A stretch of 64,000 nucleotides of DNA, taken from Thalassococcus profundi. Its GTDB lineage: Bacteria > Pseudomonadota > Alphaproteobacteria > Rhodobacterales > Rhodobacteraceae. Below the pieces are notes generated by a model. It was not told the origin of the DNA and made no database searches. It saw only the letters and a list, made by a program, of their open reading frames with translations. Shown here piece after piece: positions 43,720 through 53,450 of this stretch (position 1 is the first letter of the stretch; the number at the start of each line of letters is the position of its first letter). The position numbers were made by a program, and so were the translations under genes. The DNA lies in the NCBI RefSeq assembly GCF_003344785.1, contig NZ_QPMK01000018.1:9630-73629 (forward strand), written 5' to 3'.

Positions 43720-45026
43720 CGCCGGGCTCTGCGAAACGCCAGGTGGTCCTGCAACGCATAGCCCTTGATGATCGCAGGCACGAACCACGGATCGCCACGG
43801 TAGAGCGGGACGGCCGCGGGCGCGCGAGATGCGAAGGCGCTGTGGCCTGCCTCGGCGCCAAGCAGACGGTGGGCCGCGCGGCTGCCGACCCAGGGCGCCC
43901 AGACCACGCCGGAGCCGCAGAAGCCGCTGGCATAGCGAATGCCGTCATGTTCGAAGAGCCGGGGCAGCATGTCGCGGTTCATGGCCACGTTACCGAACCA
44001 GCTGTGGCTCAGCGTGACGTTCTCCAACTCGGGAAAGAGCTGGGCCAGCCCGGCCCGCAGGCGCAGGGTGGGTTCCAGCGGATCGCCCCGGCGGGAGGCG
44101 TCGCGTCCGCCCAGCAGGATCTTCCGGCCGTCGGGCGAAGGCCGGTAGTAAAAGCCCAACTGCCGGTTCTCGCCCATCATCATGCGGCGCGGCATCAGGC
44201 GGTCCATGACATCGGCGGGCAGATCGTCGGTGGCGATGATCCGGCTGCGGACGGGAATGAGTCGGCGCTGGAGGTAGGGGGTCGCGCGGTCGGTATAGCC
44301 GTTGGTGCAGACCAGCACCTGGCGTGCTGCGATCTCGCCCCGCGCCGTGGCGACGCGGAACCCGGTTCCGTCGCGGCTGATCCCGCTGACCCGCGTCTCG
44401 CCATGCACGTCCACGCCCGCCGCCAGCGCAACCCGCAGCATCTCGGCATGGAATTTGCCGGGGTGCAGCCCGCCGATATCCTTTCGCACCGTGCCGCCGC
44501 GGTAAAAATCCGTCCCGATATAACCCGTCTGTTCGGCATGGGGCACGGCGTAGGCCTCGATCCCCAGCCGCTTGCTCAGGGTTTCGGCGGCGCGGGCCAT
44601 GGTGTCGTACTGGTCATAGCCGAGCGCGCCCTTGAAATTGCCGACGGGTTGATAGTCGCACTCCAGCCCCTCATCGGCGATGAACGCGCGCAGGAACTCC
44701 CGCGCGGTCTTGCCCTCGGCCTCGATGCCAAGCGCGACCTTCTCACCGAACCGCTTGGAGATCGCGGCAAAGCTGGGCCGGATGTTGCCGCTGGTGATAC
44801 CGCCATTGCGCGACGAGGCGCCTTCGCCCGGGCGCATGGCGTCGAAGACCGCGACGGACCGGCCGGCGCGTGCCAGCACCAGCGCCGCAGAGAGGCCCGC
44901 GAAGCCCGCGCCGACGACGACCACGTCGACCTTGGCGGGGACAGGTGTCTGCGGCAGGGCCGCCGGCGGCGCGGCCTCCCACCAGTAGGGCGTTGCGCTC
45001 CGGGCGGCGCGCGCATCTTGGGACAT
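43716..45026 (-). CDS. FAD-dependent amine oxidoreductase (PuuB/OrdL-like)
   Basis: A 436-residue flavoprotein. The FAD motif is VVVGAGFAGLSAALVLA (36-52), followed by GEGASSRNGGITSGN. C-terminal SHSWFGNVAMNRDMLPR and YASGFCGSGVVWAPW complete the FAD domain. It lies 8 bases after the dppC-like gene and overlaps the eutC-like gene, so it belongs to the transporter operon. It likely oxidises the imported amine or an intermediate. It is a distant relative of the oxidoreductases at 30832 and 36791, not a recent copy. Confidence 0.9.
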   Translation of the reverse strand: MSQDARAARSATPYWWEAAPPAALPQTPVPAKVDVVVVGAGFAGLSAALVLARAGRSVAVFDAMRPGEGASSRNGGITSGNIRPSFAAISKRFGEKVALGIEAEGKTAREFLRAFIADEGLECDYQPVGNFKGALGYDQYDTMARAAETLSKRLGIEAYAVPHAEQTGYIGTDFYRGGTVRKDIGGLHPGKFHAEMLRVALAAGVDVHGETRVSGISRDGTGFRVATARGEIAARQVLVCTNGYTDRATPYLQRRLIPVRSRIIATDDLPADVMDRLMPRRMMMGENRQLGFYYRPSPDGRKILLGGRDASRRGDPLEPTLRLRAGLAQLFPELENVTLSHSWFGNVAMNRDMLPRLFEHDGIRYASGFCGSGVVWAPWVGSRAAHRLLGAEAGHSAFASRAPAAVPLYRGDPWFVPAIIKGYALQDHLAFRRARR

Positions 45027-45034
45027 GATCGACC

Positions 45035-45916
45035 TCAGAAGTTGTCGTTGCGGACGTCGAGCGCATCGCGCAGCCCGTCGCCGATGAAATTGAAGCTCGT
45101 CACCGCGATGGTGATGGCCGCGCCGGGAATGATCGCCAGCCAGGGCGCGGAGCCCAAATATTGCTGGGCGCCGTTCAGCATGTTGCCCCAGCTGGGCAGC
45201 GGCGGCTGGATGCCGAAGCCGAGAAAGCTGATATAGGCCTCGAGCAGGATCGCCCGGGCCACGGTCAGCGTCGCGGCGACGATGATCGGGCCCATGCAGT
45301 TGGGCAGGATCTCGCGGATCATGATATGCGCCTGGCTCAGACCCAGCATACGGCCCGCCAGCACGAATTCGCGTTCGCGCAGCGACCGGACCTCGGCCTC
45401 GACGATGCGGGCGACCTCCATCCAGCCGGTCAGGGCGATGATGATCGTGATCATGATCGGACTGGGCTGCAGCGCCACGGCGAGCGCCAGCAGCATGAAG
45501 ATCGTCGGAAAGGACAGGAACCCGTCGACCAGCCGCATCAGCACGGCGTTCACGACGCGGCCGCCGTACCCGGCGACGACTCCGATGAACGTGCCCAGGA
45601 TCGTCGCCAGCAGCATGGCGAAAAAGCCCACCAACAGCGAAATCCGGCCCGCCATGAGCAGGCGCGCGGCAATGTCGCGGCCCAGGGGATCGGTGCCGAA
45701 GTAGTGATCGCCGGTCAGCGGTGGCGCAAAACGCGCGCGCAGATCGATGTAGAGCGAGTCATAGGGCAGCAGATAGGGCCCGAAGATGCAGGCCAGCGTC
45801 AGCAGCGCGATCATCACCAGGCCCAGGAGCGCCAGGCGATGGCCGAAGAATTTGCGCACGACGCGGTTCTGCCACCAGCGGGGCAGGGGCGTCACGGTGA
45901 AGTCGGTCGTGCTCAT
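45035..45916 (-). CDS. dppC: peptide/nickel-type ABC transporter permease (DppC)
   Basis: A 293-residue permease with an N-terminal anchor (about 30-50) and five further membrane helices. The EAA loop (RMLGLSQAHIMIREILPN) contacts the ATPase. FGTDPLGRDIAARLL is a signature of DppC/OppC. It follows the dppB-like gene by 21 bases. Confidence 0.93.
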   Translation of the reverse strand: MSTTDFTVTPLPRWWQNRVVRKFFGHRLALLGLVMIALLTLACIFGPYLLPYDSLYIDLRARFAPPLTGDHYFGTDPLGRDIAARLLMAGRISLLVGFFAMLLATILGTFIGVVAGYGGRVVNAVLMRLVDGFLSFPTIFMLLALAVALQPSPIMITIIIALTGWMEVARIVEAEVRSLREREFVLAGRMLGLSQAHIMIREILPNCMGPIIVAATLTVARAILLEAYISFLGFGIQPPLPSWGNMLNGAQQYLGSAPWLAIIPGAAITIAVTSFNFIGDGLRDALDVRNDNF

Positions 45917-45937
45917 GGGAAAATCCTTCCTGTGGTA

Positions 45938-46888
45938 TCAGGCCAGACGGATGCGCGGATCGACGAGGGCCACGGTAATGTCGGCAATGAGGTTTGCGAC
46001 GATCGTCAGGAGGGCGGAGAACATCAGGAGCCCCATCACGACCGGGTAGTCGCTGTAACCCAGGCTGTCGAGAAAGAGACGCCCCATGCCCGGCCAGGTA
46101 AAGACGGTTTCCGTCACCAGCGCGCCGGTCAGCAGGGACGGCACCTGCACACCCGCCAGGGTGATCATCGGCAGCAGCGCATTGCCGACCACGTGTTTCA
46201 TCACGACGCGCCGCTCCGACACGCCCTTGGCGCGGGCGGTCTTGACGAAATCCTGGCTGATCGCATCCAGCGTCGCGGTGCGCATGAAGCGGCTCCAGAT
46301 CGCGATATGGACCAGCGCCAGAACGATCGAGGGCAGAATGAGGTGATGCAGGTAGTTCAGCACCGACCCGTCGCCGATGGTGTACATGTTTCCCGCGGGC
46401 AGCCAGTCGAGACGCAGCGCGAAGACGTAGATGCCGATGAGGCCGAACCAGAAGGTCGGGATCGACAGGGCGATCATCGCACCCACGGTGGCGATGTAGT
46501 CGAAGCCGGAATAGCGGTGCGTCGCGCCGCGGATGCCGATCCAGGTCCCGATGGCGACGGCGATCACGGTCGAAGAGCCCATCAAGAGGAGCGTCGCAGG
46601 CACGTGCCGGGCGATCACCTGGGTGACCGGGCTGCCATCGCGGAAGGACGTGCCCCAGTCGCCCTGAACAAGGCCCCAGATCCAGTCGAGGTATTGAACG
46701 TGGACAGGACGGTTCAGCCCCAGCTGCTCGGTGATCCTTGCGATGTCTTCCTGCGTCATGCCGGGATCGAGCGCATATTGCGACAGCGGTCCGCCGGGCA
46801 TGAGGTAAAGGACCAGGAACCCGATGATCGAGACGATCACCAGAAGAACGGCACTCTGAAGGAAACGGCTGAATAGGAAGGCGGCCAT
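45938..46888 (-). CDS. dppB: peptide/nickel-type ABC transporter permease (DppB)
   Basis: A 316-residue permease with six membrane helices. Typical features are FLVLYLMPGGPLSQYALDPG near the N-terminus and the EAA-type loop TARAKGVSERRVVMKHVVGN. The C-terminus VTETVFTWPGMGRLF is the DppB signature. The gene is part of the transporter operon between the binding protein and dppC. Confidence 0.93.
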   Translation of the reverse strand: MAAFLFSRFLQSAVLLVIVSIIGFLVLYLMPGGPLSQYALDPGMTQEDIARITEQLGLNRPVHVQYLDWIWGLVQGDWGTSFRDGSPVTQVIARHVPATLLLMGSSTVIAVAIGTWIGIRGATHRYSGFDYIATVGAMIALSIPTFWFGLIGIYVFALRLDWLPAGNMYTIGDGSVLNYLHHLILPSIVLALVHIAIWSRFMRTATLDAISQDFVKTARAKGVSERRVVMKHVVGNALLPMITLAGVQVPSLLTGALVTETVFTWPGMGRLFLDSLGYSDYPVVMGLLMFSALLTIVANLIADITVALVDPRIRLA

Positions 46889-46969
46889 AGGGCGCTGCTC
46901 CGTGTCGGGTGTGTCGTGTCAGGGTGCCGCCGCCCGCAGGGAGGGACGGGCGGCGGCAGGGTCGAGGCG

Positions 46970-48637
46970 TCAGCCCCAGTACCAGAGTGCCGCGTGCGAG
47001 GACTCTGTGCGGGTGTTGGAGTTGGCCTCGAACCCTTCCAGCCCCGCCTTGCGTCCGAAGACGTTGGTGTAGCGGAACAGCGGCAGAAACGGCAGGTCCT
47101 CGCGGATGATCGCCTGGATCTCCCTGTAGATTTCCTTGCGCTTCTCCACGTCGAAGGTGCGCGCGCCGTCCTCGAGCAGCCGGTCCACCTCGGGGTTGGA
47201 ATACTGCGCGTTGTTCGAGCCGCTGCCGCTCTCGGCGGCGATGGCGTTGCTGTGGAACCGGTTGGTGACATCCGGGTCGGCGCCGATCAGGTAGGTGATG
47301 CCGACCATGGCGGAGTCGAATTGCGACTGGCCCCAGAATTCGCCCCACATGACCGCAGGCGGCAGGTTCTCGATCGTCATCTCGACGCCGATCTGAGCAT
47401 AGGTCTGCTGGATGAACTGCTGCGCCTGTTCGCGCAGATGCGCGCCAGTGGTGGTCGAGTTGGCGAAGCTCAGCCGCACGCCGTCCTTTTCGCGGATTCC
47501 CTCCGCGCCGGGCGTCCAGCCCGCCTCGTCCAGCAGGCTCGCGGCCTTTTCGAGGTCGAATTCGTGCTCGGGCAGGTCCGGATTGTGGAAAGCCGAGGTC
47601 TCCGGCATGAAGGTCTCGGCCTCGCCGGGCACGCCGAAGTAAAGCAGGTCGATGATCGACTTGCGGTCGATGGCAAGGTAAAGCGCCTCGCGCACGGCCT
47701 TGTCCTGGAACACTGGCAGCGCCTGATTGAGGTAGATCGACTCCAGGGTGCCGCGCGGCTCCAGCGTCACCACGCGTTCGTCGAGGGTCTTGGCCTCTTC
47801 GTAGTTGTCCGGGGTGATGTAGGCCTGGCCGACGAGGTCGATCTCGCCGCTGCGGAACTGGGTATAGAGCACCGTCATGTCCGGAATGTACTTGAACACC
47901 AGCTGCTCGATATAGGGGCCGTCGCCGTGGTAGTCGGGGTTGGCTTCCAGGATCAGGTTGTCGCCCGCCTGACGGCTGCCCCATTTGAACGCGCCGGTGC
48001 CGACCGGGGCCCGGTTGAACGGCGCTTCGTTGGGATCCTCGGCGGTGGCCAGGATGTGCTCCGGCAGGATGAAGGTTTCGCACAGGAACGACACGTAGGG
48101 CGCGAAGGGTTCTTCCATCCGCCAGGTGATTTCCGTCGGGGACACGACTTCGATATCGCGCACGAGGTCATGGCCCGCCGTCCGCCAGGCGCGGAAGTTC
48201 GGATCGGTGATGAGTTCGAGGGTGAACTTCACGTCCTCGGCGGTGAACTTCTCGCCGTCGTGCCATGTCACGTCGTCGCGCAGCTTGATCCGCCAGTTCA
48301 GCCCGTCCTCGGACAGGCCGCCGTTCTCGACCGTGGGCACCTCCGTGGCGAGGTTGGGCACCACGTCGCCGTCGGGCGTGATGCGGAAGAGGGTGTCGAA
48401 GATCGAGAAGGCAACACCGTCGTCGACCTCGATATGCGGCATCAGCGGATTGAAGACCGTAGGCTCCTGCGAGAGCCCGACGACGACGCGGCCGGTCGGC
48501 TCTGCCGGGGCGGTCTGGGCGAAGGCGGGCTTGCCGAGCAGGCCCGGTGCCAGCAGGCCGACCGCGCCGCCGGCCGTCATCATGCGCAGCGTTGCCCGGC
48601 GCGTGAAACCGGATTTCGGGGACTTTTCTTTGGTCAT
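46970..48637 (-). CDS. extracellular solute-binding protein, family 5 (peptide/opine type)
   Basis: A 555-residue binding protein. The N-terminus FTRRATLRMMTAGG followed by a hydrophobic run and AFAQ looks like a Tat signal. The mature protein has LRDDVTWHDGEKFTAEDVKF and NRAPVGTGAFKW, typical for SBP family 5 (DppA/OppA). The ligand is a peptide, opine or similar amine; specificity cannot be read. Its start overlaps the ATPase gene stop (ATGA). Confidence 0.93.
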   Translation of the reverse strand: MTKEKSPKSGFTRRATLRMMTAGGAVGLLAPGLLGKPAFAQTAPAEPTGRVVVGLSQEPTVFNPLMPHIEVDDGVAFSIFDTLFRITPDGDVVPNLATEVPTVENGGLSEDGLNWRIKLRDDVTWHDGEKFTAEDVKFTLELITDPNFRAWRTAGHDLVRDIEVVSPTEITWRMEEPFAPYVSFLCETFILPEHILATAEDPNEAPFNRAPVGTGAFKWGSRQAGDNLILEANPDYHGDGPYIEQLVFKYIPDMTVLYTQFRSGEIDLVGQAYITPDNYEEAKTLDERVVTLEPRGTLESIYLNQALPVFQDKAVREALYLAIDRKSIIDLLYFGVPGEAETFMPETSAFHNPDLPEHEFDLEKAASLLDEAGWTPGAEGIREKDGVRLSFANSTTTGAHLREQAQQFIQQTYAQIGVEMTIENLPPAVMWGEFWGQSQFDSAMVGITYLIGADPDVTNRFHSNAIAAESGSGSNNAQYSNPEVDRLLEDGARTFDVEKRKEIYREIQAIIREDLPFLPLFRYTNVFGRKAGLEGFEANSNTRTESSHAALWYWG

Positions 48638-50361
48638 GTCTGTGTTCCCTGTTGTAAAGTCTGTTGGGTGCTTTGGCGGCCACCCGTGGCCGCTGCCGCG
48701 GTCTTGTCGTCGAGTTGTTCCCCCGGAATCGCCGAGACCAACTCGCGTGTGTAGTCGGCCTCGGGCGAGAAGAAGATCCGAGAGGGGCGGCCGAACTCGA
48801 CAATCCGGCCCTTCTGCATCACCGCGATCTCATCGCAGATCTGGCTTGCGACCCGCAGGTCGTGGGTGATGAAAATCATGGCAACGCCGGTCTCGCGCTG
48901 GATCCGGTCGAGCAGTTCGAGGATCTGCGCCTGGATCGACACGTCGAGCGCCGAGACTGCCTCGTCTGCGACCAACAACTCCGGCTTGAACATCAGCGCG
49001 CGCGCGATACCGACGCGCTGACGCTGACCGCCGGAAAATTCGTGCGGATAGCGGCCATACGCCCGCGCATCGAGGCCCACGAGATCGAGCAGCGCCTTGG
49101 CGTCCTCGCGCGCTTTCGCGGCCGGAACCCCATGCGCGATCGGGCCGACCGTCAGGCTGCGTCCGATGGTGTTGCGCGGGTTGAGAGAGGCGAAGGGATC
49201 CTGAAAGATCATCTGGATCTTGGGCCGCAGGCTGCGGAAAGCGGGTTCGGTCAGCCCGGCAATGTCCTGGTCGCGAAAGAGGATCTGGCCCGAGTCGGCC
49301 TCCATCAGCCGGATCAGCAGACGCCCGAGCGAGGACTTGCCCGATCCGCTTTCGCCGACAACGCCCAGAGTACGGCCGGGCAATACATCGAAGGAGACAT
49401 CCTGCACCGCCGGCACGATCCGCTGCGTGCGGAAGAACGCGCTGCCGCTGCGGTAGGTTTTCACCAAGTTGCGCACCTTCAGCAGCGGCTTTGCCGGGGC
49501 GCCCGAGGCGTCGGTGTGGGCGGCGCGTTCGCGGTCGTCCTGGCGCAGGTGCGGGACCGCGGCGATGAGCCGTTTCGTGTAGGGATGTTCCGGCGCATTC
49601 AGCACCTGCGCGGCGCTGCCGCGTTCGACGACATGGCCCTTTTCCATCACGACGACGCTGTCGGCGATCTCTGCAACCACGCCGAAATCGTGGGTGATGA
49701 ACATCACGCTCATGCCCTTGCGGCGCTGGATGTCGCGGATCAGCTCGAGGATCTGCGCCTGGGTCGTGACGTCGAGCGCGGTCGTCGGCTCGTCGGCGAT
49801 GAGGATGGTGGGTTCCAGCGCCAGCGCCATGGCGATCATCACGCGCTGGCGCTGACCGCCCGACAGGCGGAACGGATACTGGTGATACATGAGCGCCGGG
49901 TCGGGCAGGCCGACCTCGGTCAGCAGCTCGATCGCCCGTTGCCGGCGCGACTGCGGCGTGCCCTCGTCATGGGCCGCCATGGCCTCGTCGATCTGCGCGC
50001 CCACTGTCATCAGCGGGTTCAACGCCGAAAGCGGATCCTGGAAAATCATCGACACGACGCGTCCACGCAGGTCGCGAAGCTCTTCGCGGCCCATGCCGAT
50101 GATTTCGCGGCCCTCCAGCGTGATCGACCCGGCGGTGGCCTGGATCGCCCGGGGCAGCAGGCCCATCACGGTGCTGGCGGTGACCGATTTCCCCGATCCG
50201 GATTCGCCGATCACACAGAGGATCTGGCCGCGATGCAGGTCGAAGGAGACATCCTCGATCGCGTGGCTCCGTTCCATCCCGTCGGGCAGGGTGACGGTCA
50301 GGCCGCGCACGGACAGCGCGACGGATGTATCGGATAAGGATGCGGATTGACCTCCGACCAT
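48634..50361 (-). CDS. dppDF: fused double ATP-binding protein of the peptide-type ABC transporter (DppD-DppF)
   Basis: A 575-residue protein with two complete ABC domains. Domain 1: Walker [10 protein letters not shown], signature [15 protein letters not shown], Walker [13 protein letters not shown]. Domain 2: Walker [10 protein letters not shown], signature [15 protein letters not shown], Walker [13 protein letters not shown]. Each half ends with the oligopeptide-transporter C-terminal region. ATG 50361 is the start of the homologous part; an open upstream extension has no domain. It is the first gene of the operon running to 39290, with its promoter likely in the 265 bases before the cupin gene. 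Confidence 0.93.
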   Translation of the reverse strand: MVGGQSASLSDTSVALSVRGLTVTLPDGMERSHAIEDVSFDLHRGQILCVIGESGSGKSVTASTVMGLLPRAIQATAGSITLEGREIIGMGREELRDLRGRVVSMIFQDPLSALNPLMTVGAQIDEAMAAHDEGTPQSRRQRAIELLTEVGLPDPALMYHQYPFRLSGGQRQRVMIAMALALEPTILIADEPTTALDVTTQAQILELIRDIQRRKGMSVMFITHDFGVVAEIADSVVVMEKGHVVERGSAAQVLNAPEHPYTKRLIAAVPHLRQDDRERAAHTDASGAPAKPLLKVRNLVKTYRSGSAFFRTQRIVPAVQDVSFDVLPGRTLGVVGESGSGKSSLGRLLIRLMEADSGQILFRDQDIAGLTEPAFRSLRPKIQMIFQDPFASLNPRNTIGRSLTVGPIAHGVPAAKAREDAKALLDLVGLDARAYGRYPHEFSGGQRQRVGIARALMFKPELLVADEAVSALDVSIQAQILELLDRIQRETGVAMIFITHDLRVASQICDEIAVMQKGRIVEFGRPSRIFFSPEADYTRELVSAIPGEQLDDKTAAAATGGRQSTQQTLQQGTQT

Positions 50362-50626
50362 GGGCTCTAGGACCTCTCTGCTGCGGGCTGGACCGGGGCG
50401 CGTGCCGCCGGACCGGGACGTTGCTCTTGCGTCGTGCCTTAAGTCCGCGTGGAACGAGGCGGGAAAGACGCGCCGCCATTGGATCAAGTCTGATCGCTCC
50501 GGAGGCGAGATGGTGTCGTTTTGCGGTGACGTGTCGGCAGGAAACGCTGCACTTGCCGTCCCGTCAGGCATATCGTTCTGGCGAGCAGACACATTCGTCG
50601 CCGGTCCGCGTCCGGCCAGGGCGCGC

Positions 50627-50983
50627 TCAGACCTGGGCGCAGACATAGATCTTCCGAACCGTGTCCAGCGTTCTCCAGACGCCGACAAACCCCGGCTTCA
50701 TCACGAAACTGTCGCCGGCGCCGAAGCGATGGGTCACCCCGCCCGTTTCCTCGATCTCGATGGAGCCGGAAAGGATGTGACAGAACTCGAAGGTCGTCCC
50801 CTTGATCGAATGGGTCTCGCCCGGCGTCGCCTCCCAGACCCCGGTCAGCACCGTGCCGTTGCGGGAGTCGTCCTGCGCCCAGGTCCTGAAAGCCGGATTG
50901 CCCGAGATCAGGCGTTCGGGCATCGGAAGAGAGTCCTGGGGCGGGACTTAGGGTTTGGGGTCGATGGCAATCAGGTTCGTCAT
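50627..50983 (-). pseudogene. small cupin gene with an early in-frame stop
   Basis: A single-domain cupin (COG3450 type: KGTTFEFCHILSGSIEIEE, GDSFVMKPGFVGVW). The natural start seems to be ATG 50983 with GGAG five bases upstream, reading MTNLIAIDPKP. The next codon is TAA (50948-50950), followed in the same frame by VPPQDSLP and then the cupin. Reinitiation at ATG 50923 would give a 98-residue protein holding nearly all of the cupin barrel, so some function may persist. The paralogue at 54686 keeps a full-length N-terminus. Function unknown; such cupins often bind small carboxylates or amines. Confidence 0.75.
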
Positions 50984-51501
50984 GTCGGCTCCTGTCGGGA
51001 ATGCGGTCCGGGCCTCGTTTTCGGGCCTTCTGTTGACTTCAGTCTGCCGCGCGTGCCGGAGCGTTACGTGCCGATTTTCGTGTCTGCGCAGTGGATGATT
51101 GCGCACGGCGGGCGGAGGTAGATGAATCTGCCGGAGGGGGCGGTAGAGTTCCGGGCGGACAATCGTCCCATCGATTCACGCCGGTGGCGGGGTTTGCCAA
51201 GATCTCGCGGCTGGCAGAGAGGCGCGTTCCCCTCAACGGAAAGCGCATCGGTCATCGGCACGATTCATCGGCATTGGGCGCCACCGCGCGGTACAGGAAA
51301 CTGCGGGAATGGCGCGCACGACGATCCCATCGATGCTCGGTCTTTACGTCCAGTGTGCGTCGCCTTGATCCTGCGCCAGCGCGTCAGACGGGCTTGATGC
51401 GTTCCGGCCATGGTTCGATGAGATGCCACCGGCGCGATCCTGTCGCGATCAGCCCACTTGCGAAAACAGCGGACGTCGCGCCGATGCGTTGGCTGATACG
51501 G
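50984..51501. other. intergenic stretch without a supported gene
   Basis: Between the cupin start and the end of the aldehyde dehydrogenase gene. Small open frames on both strands lack domain features. It probably holds the cupin promoter near 50990-51060. Confidence 0.35.
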
Positions 51502-52965
51502 TCATTCCCCGTCGAAATAGCCGAGGATGGACTTGGTCTCGAGATATTCTTCCAGCCCCTCGACGCCGTATTCGCGCCCGTTGCCGGACTGCTTGTAGCC
51601 GCCGAAGGGCACATGCGGGTCCCAGGCCGGGTAGTTCAGATGCACCTGCCCCGCCCGGATGCGCGCCGCGGTGCTGCGCACCAGTGCCAGGTCCGTACCT
51701 TGGACCTGTGCCCCGAGCCCGAAGACCGTATCGTTGGCGATGGCGATCGCCTCCTCGACATCGTCATAGGGCAGGATGACCAGTACCGGGCCGAAGATCT
51801 CTTCCTGCGCGACGGCCATATCGGTGGCGACCTCGGAAAAGATCGTCGGTCTGGAGAAGAAACCGCGCATCAGACCTTCGGGGCGTCCGGGGCCGCCGGA
51901 CAGCAGCTTGGCACCTTCGTCGATGCCGGTCTGTATCATGGTCTGGACGCGGGCATACTGTGTCCGGTTCGCAGAGGGGCCGTGCGTGGTTGCCGGATCG
52001 GTCGGATCCCCGACACGCATGTCCTCGAGCGCCCGGACCGCCAGCGCCTCGACCTCTGCCAGCCGGGCACGGGGCACGATCATCCGGGTCGGCGCGCTGC
52101 AGGACTGGCCGACATTGCGCATCGCCGAGGCCACGCCCGGCGGCACCGCCTTCGACAGGTCGGCATCGGGCAGGATCACATTGGGCGACTTGCCCCCCAG
52201 TTCCTGCGCGACCCGCTTGACCGTGGGAGCCGCGGCCTGCGCCACGGCGACGCCGGCCCGGGTCGATCCGGTGATCGAGACCATATCGACATCGGGATGT
52301 CCGGCCAGCCGCGCACCCACGACGGGGCCGGTTCCGTTGACAAGGTTGAACACGCCCGCCGGAAACCCCGCCCGATCGACCAGCTCGGCGAAGAGCGCCG
52401 CGCTGAGCGGCGAAAGCTCGCTGGGCTTCAGCACCACCGTGCAGCCCGCCGCCAGGGCCGCTCCCGCCTTGGCGGTGATCTGGTAGAGCGGCCAGTTCCA
52501 GGGCGTGATGAGGCCGCAGACGCCGATGGGCTCGCGCAGGATGCCGGCCTGGCCCCGGCGTGTCAGGAATGGGTAGTCGCGTACGACTTCACAGGCGGCG
52601 CGCAGGTGTTCCGCGGCCAGCGGCACCTGCGCGGCCTGCGCATAGCTCGTCGCCGCCCCCATTTCGGCAGTGATGGCGCGGGCGATCGTTTCCGTGTTTT
52701 CAAGGATCAGCTCGCGCAGCCGCGCGATTTTCCCGGCGCGCTCCGTGGGCGCTGTCGCGGCCCATCCGGAAAAGGCCGCACGTGCCGCCGCAACGGCCTT
52801 GTCGGTGTCTTCGACAGAGCCGAGTGCAACCTCTGCGATCACCTCTTCGGTCGCCGGATTGACGACACCGGACCGCTCCGCGCCCGACGCATCGACCCAG
52901 GCGCCGTCGATGTAGAACTGATGCAAGCGCGCTTTGGCGGCTTCGATTTCGGCAGCGTTGCTCAT
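51502..52965 (-). CDS. aldehyde dehydrogenase
   Basis: A 487-residue NAD(P)-dependent aldehyde dehydrogenase. Sites are ITPWNWPLYQ, SITGSTRAG, ELGGKSPNVIL (Glu) and NVGQSCSAPTRM (catalytic Cys). ATG 52965 has AAGGAG six bases upstream. It belongs to the broad-specificity betaine/aminobutyraldehyde branch by length and motifs; the substrate is unknown. It could oxidise aldehydes from the FAD amine oxidoreductases. Confidence 0.92.
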   Translation of the reverse strand: MSNAAEIEAAKARLHQFYIDGAWVDASGAERSGVVNPATEEVIAEVALGSVEDTDKAVAAARAAFSGWAATAPTERAGKIARLRELILENTETIARAITAEMGAATSYAQAAQVPLAAEHLRAACEVVRDYPFLTRRGQAGILREPIGVCGLITPWNWPLYQITAKAGAALAAGCTVVLKPSELSPLSAALFAELVDRAGFPAGVFNLVNGTGPVVGARLAGHPDVDMVSITGSTRAGVAVAQAAAPTVKRVAQELGGKSPNVILPDADLSKAVPPGVASAMRNVGQSCSAPTRMIVPRARLAEVEALAVRALEDMRVGDPTDPATTHGPSANRTQYARVQTMIQTGIDEGAKLLSGGPGRPEGLMRGFFSRPTIFSEVATDMAVAQEEIFGPVLVILPYDDVEEAIAIANDTVFGLGAQVQGTDLALVRSTAARIRAGQVHLNYPAWDPHVPFGGYKQSGNGREYGVEGLEEYLETKSILGYFDGE

Positions 52966-53450
52966 GATTGGCTCCTTCGTTTGCTGCACGGCCGACCGGA
53001 TGGGAGGACAGGCAGCGGAATGGGGACGTTACAGCCGGACAAGGGTGGCCAGGCGGCGCGTATCGGCGTCGTCGAAAAAGGGTTGGCCGGCTCGTATCCG
53101 CGGTCGACCCGGACCCTGTTGCGGATGCACATGTCGCAGCTGGTCAGGCTGCTGAAGCCGTCGACGCGATGGATATCGGTGAGATGGGTGCCATCGGGGT
53201 TCCTCGTTCGACCTGCCTGCAAGGCTAGCGGCATCGACAGAACGAATTTGCGGAAGCTTTCGGTGTCCGCAGCATAAACGAGTGAATTCCTCACCCTTTC
53301 TGGCAGGAATGGACGGGCTTCGGCGGAAGAAGGCATCGAGACCGAGCCACCGCCGTCGTGATGGGTGCCGCGCAGCGCTGTGCGGATCGCGTCGGCGGAC
53401 GGTTTGCGGGTGACGAGGAGAGCAGCTCCTTCCCCGTCGGGGTGCATGAC
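52966..53450. other. intergenic stretch, no convincing gene
   Basis: A minus-strand frame is open here (52962-53447) but ends inside the aldehyde dehydrogenase start region and has no recognised domain. The gap between two same-strand catabolic genes is unusually long for this region and may be a deletion scar. Confidence 0.35.
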
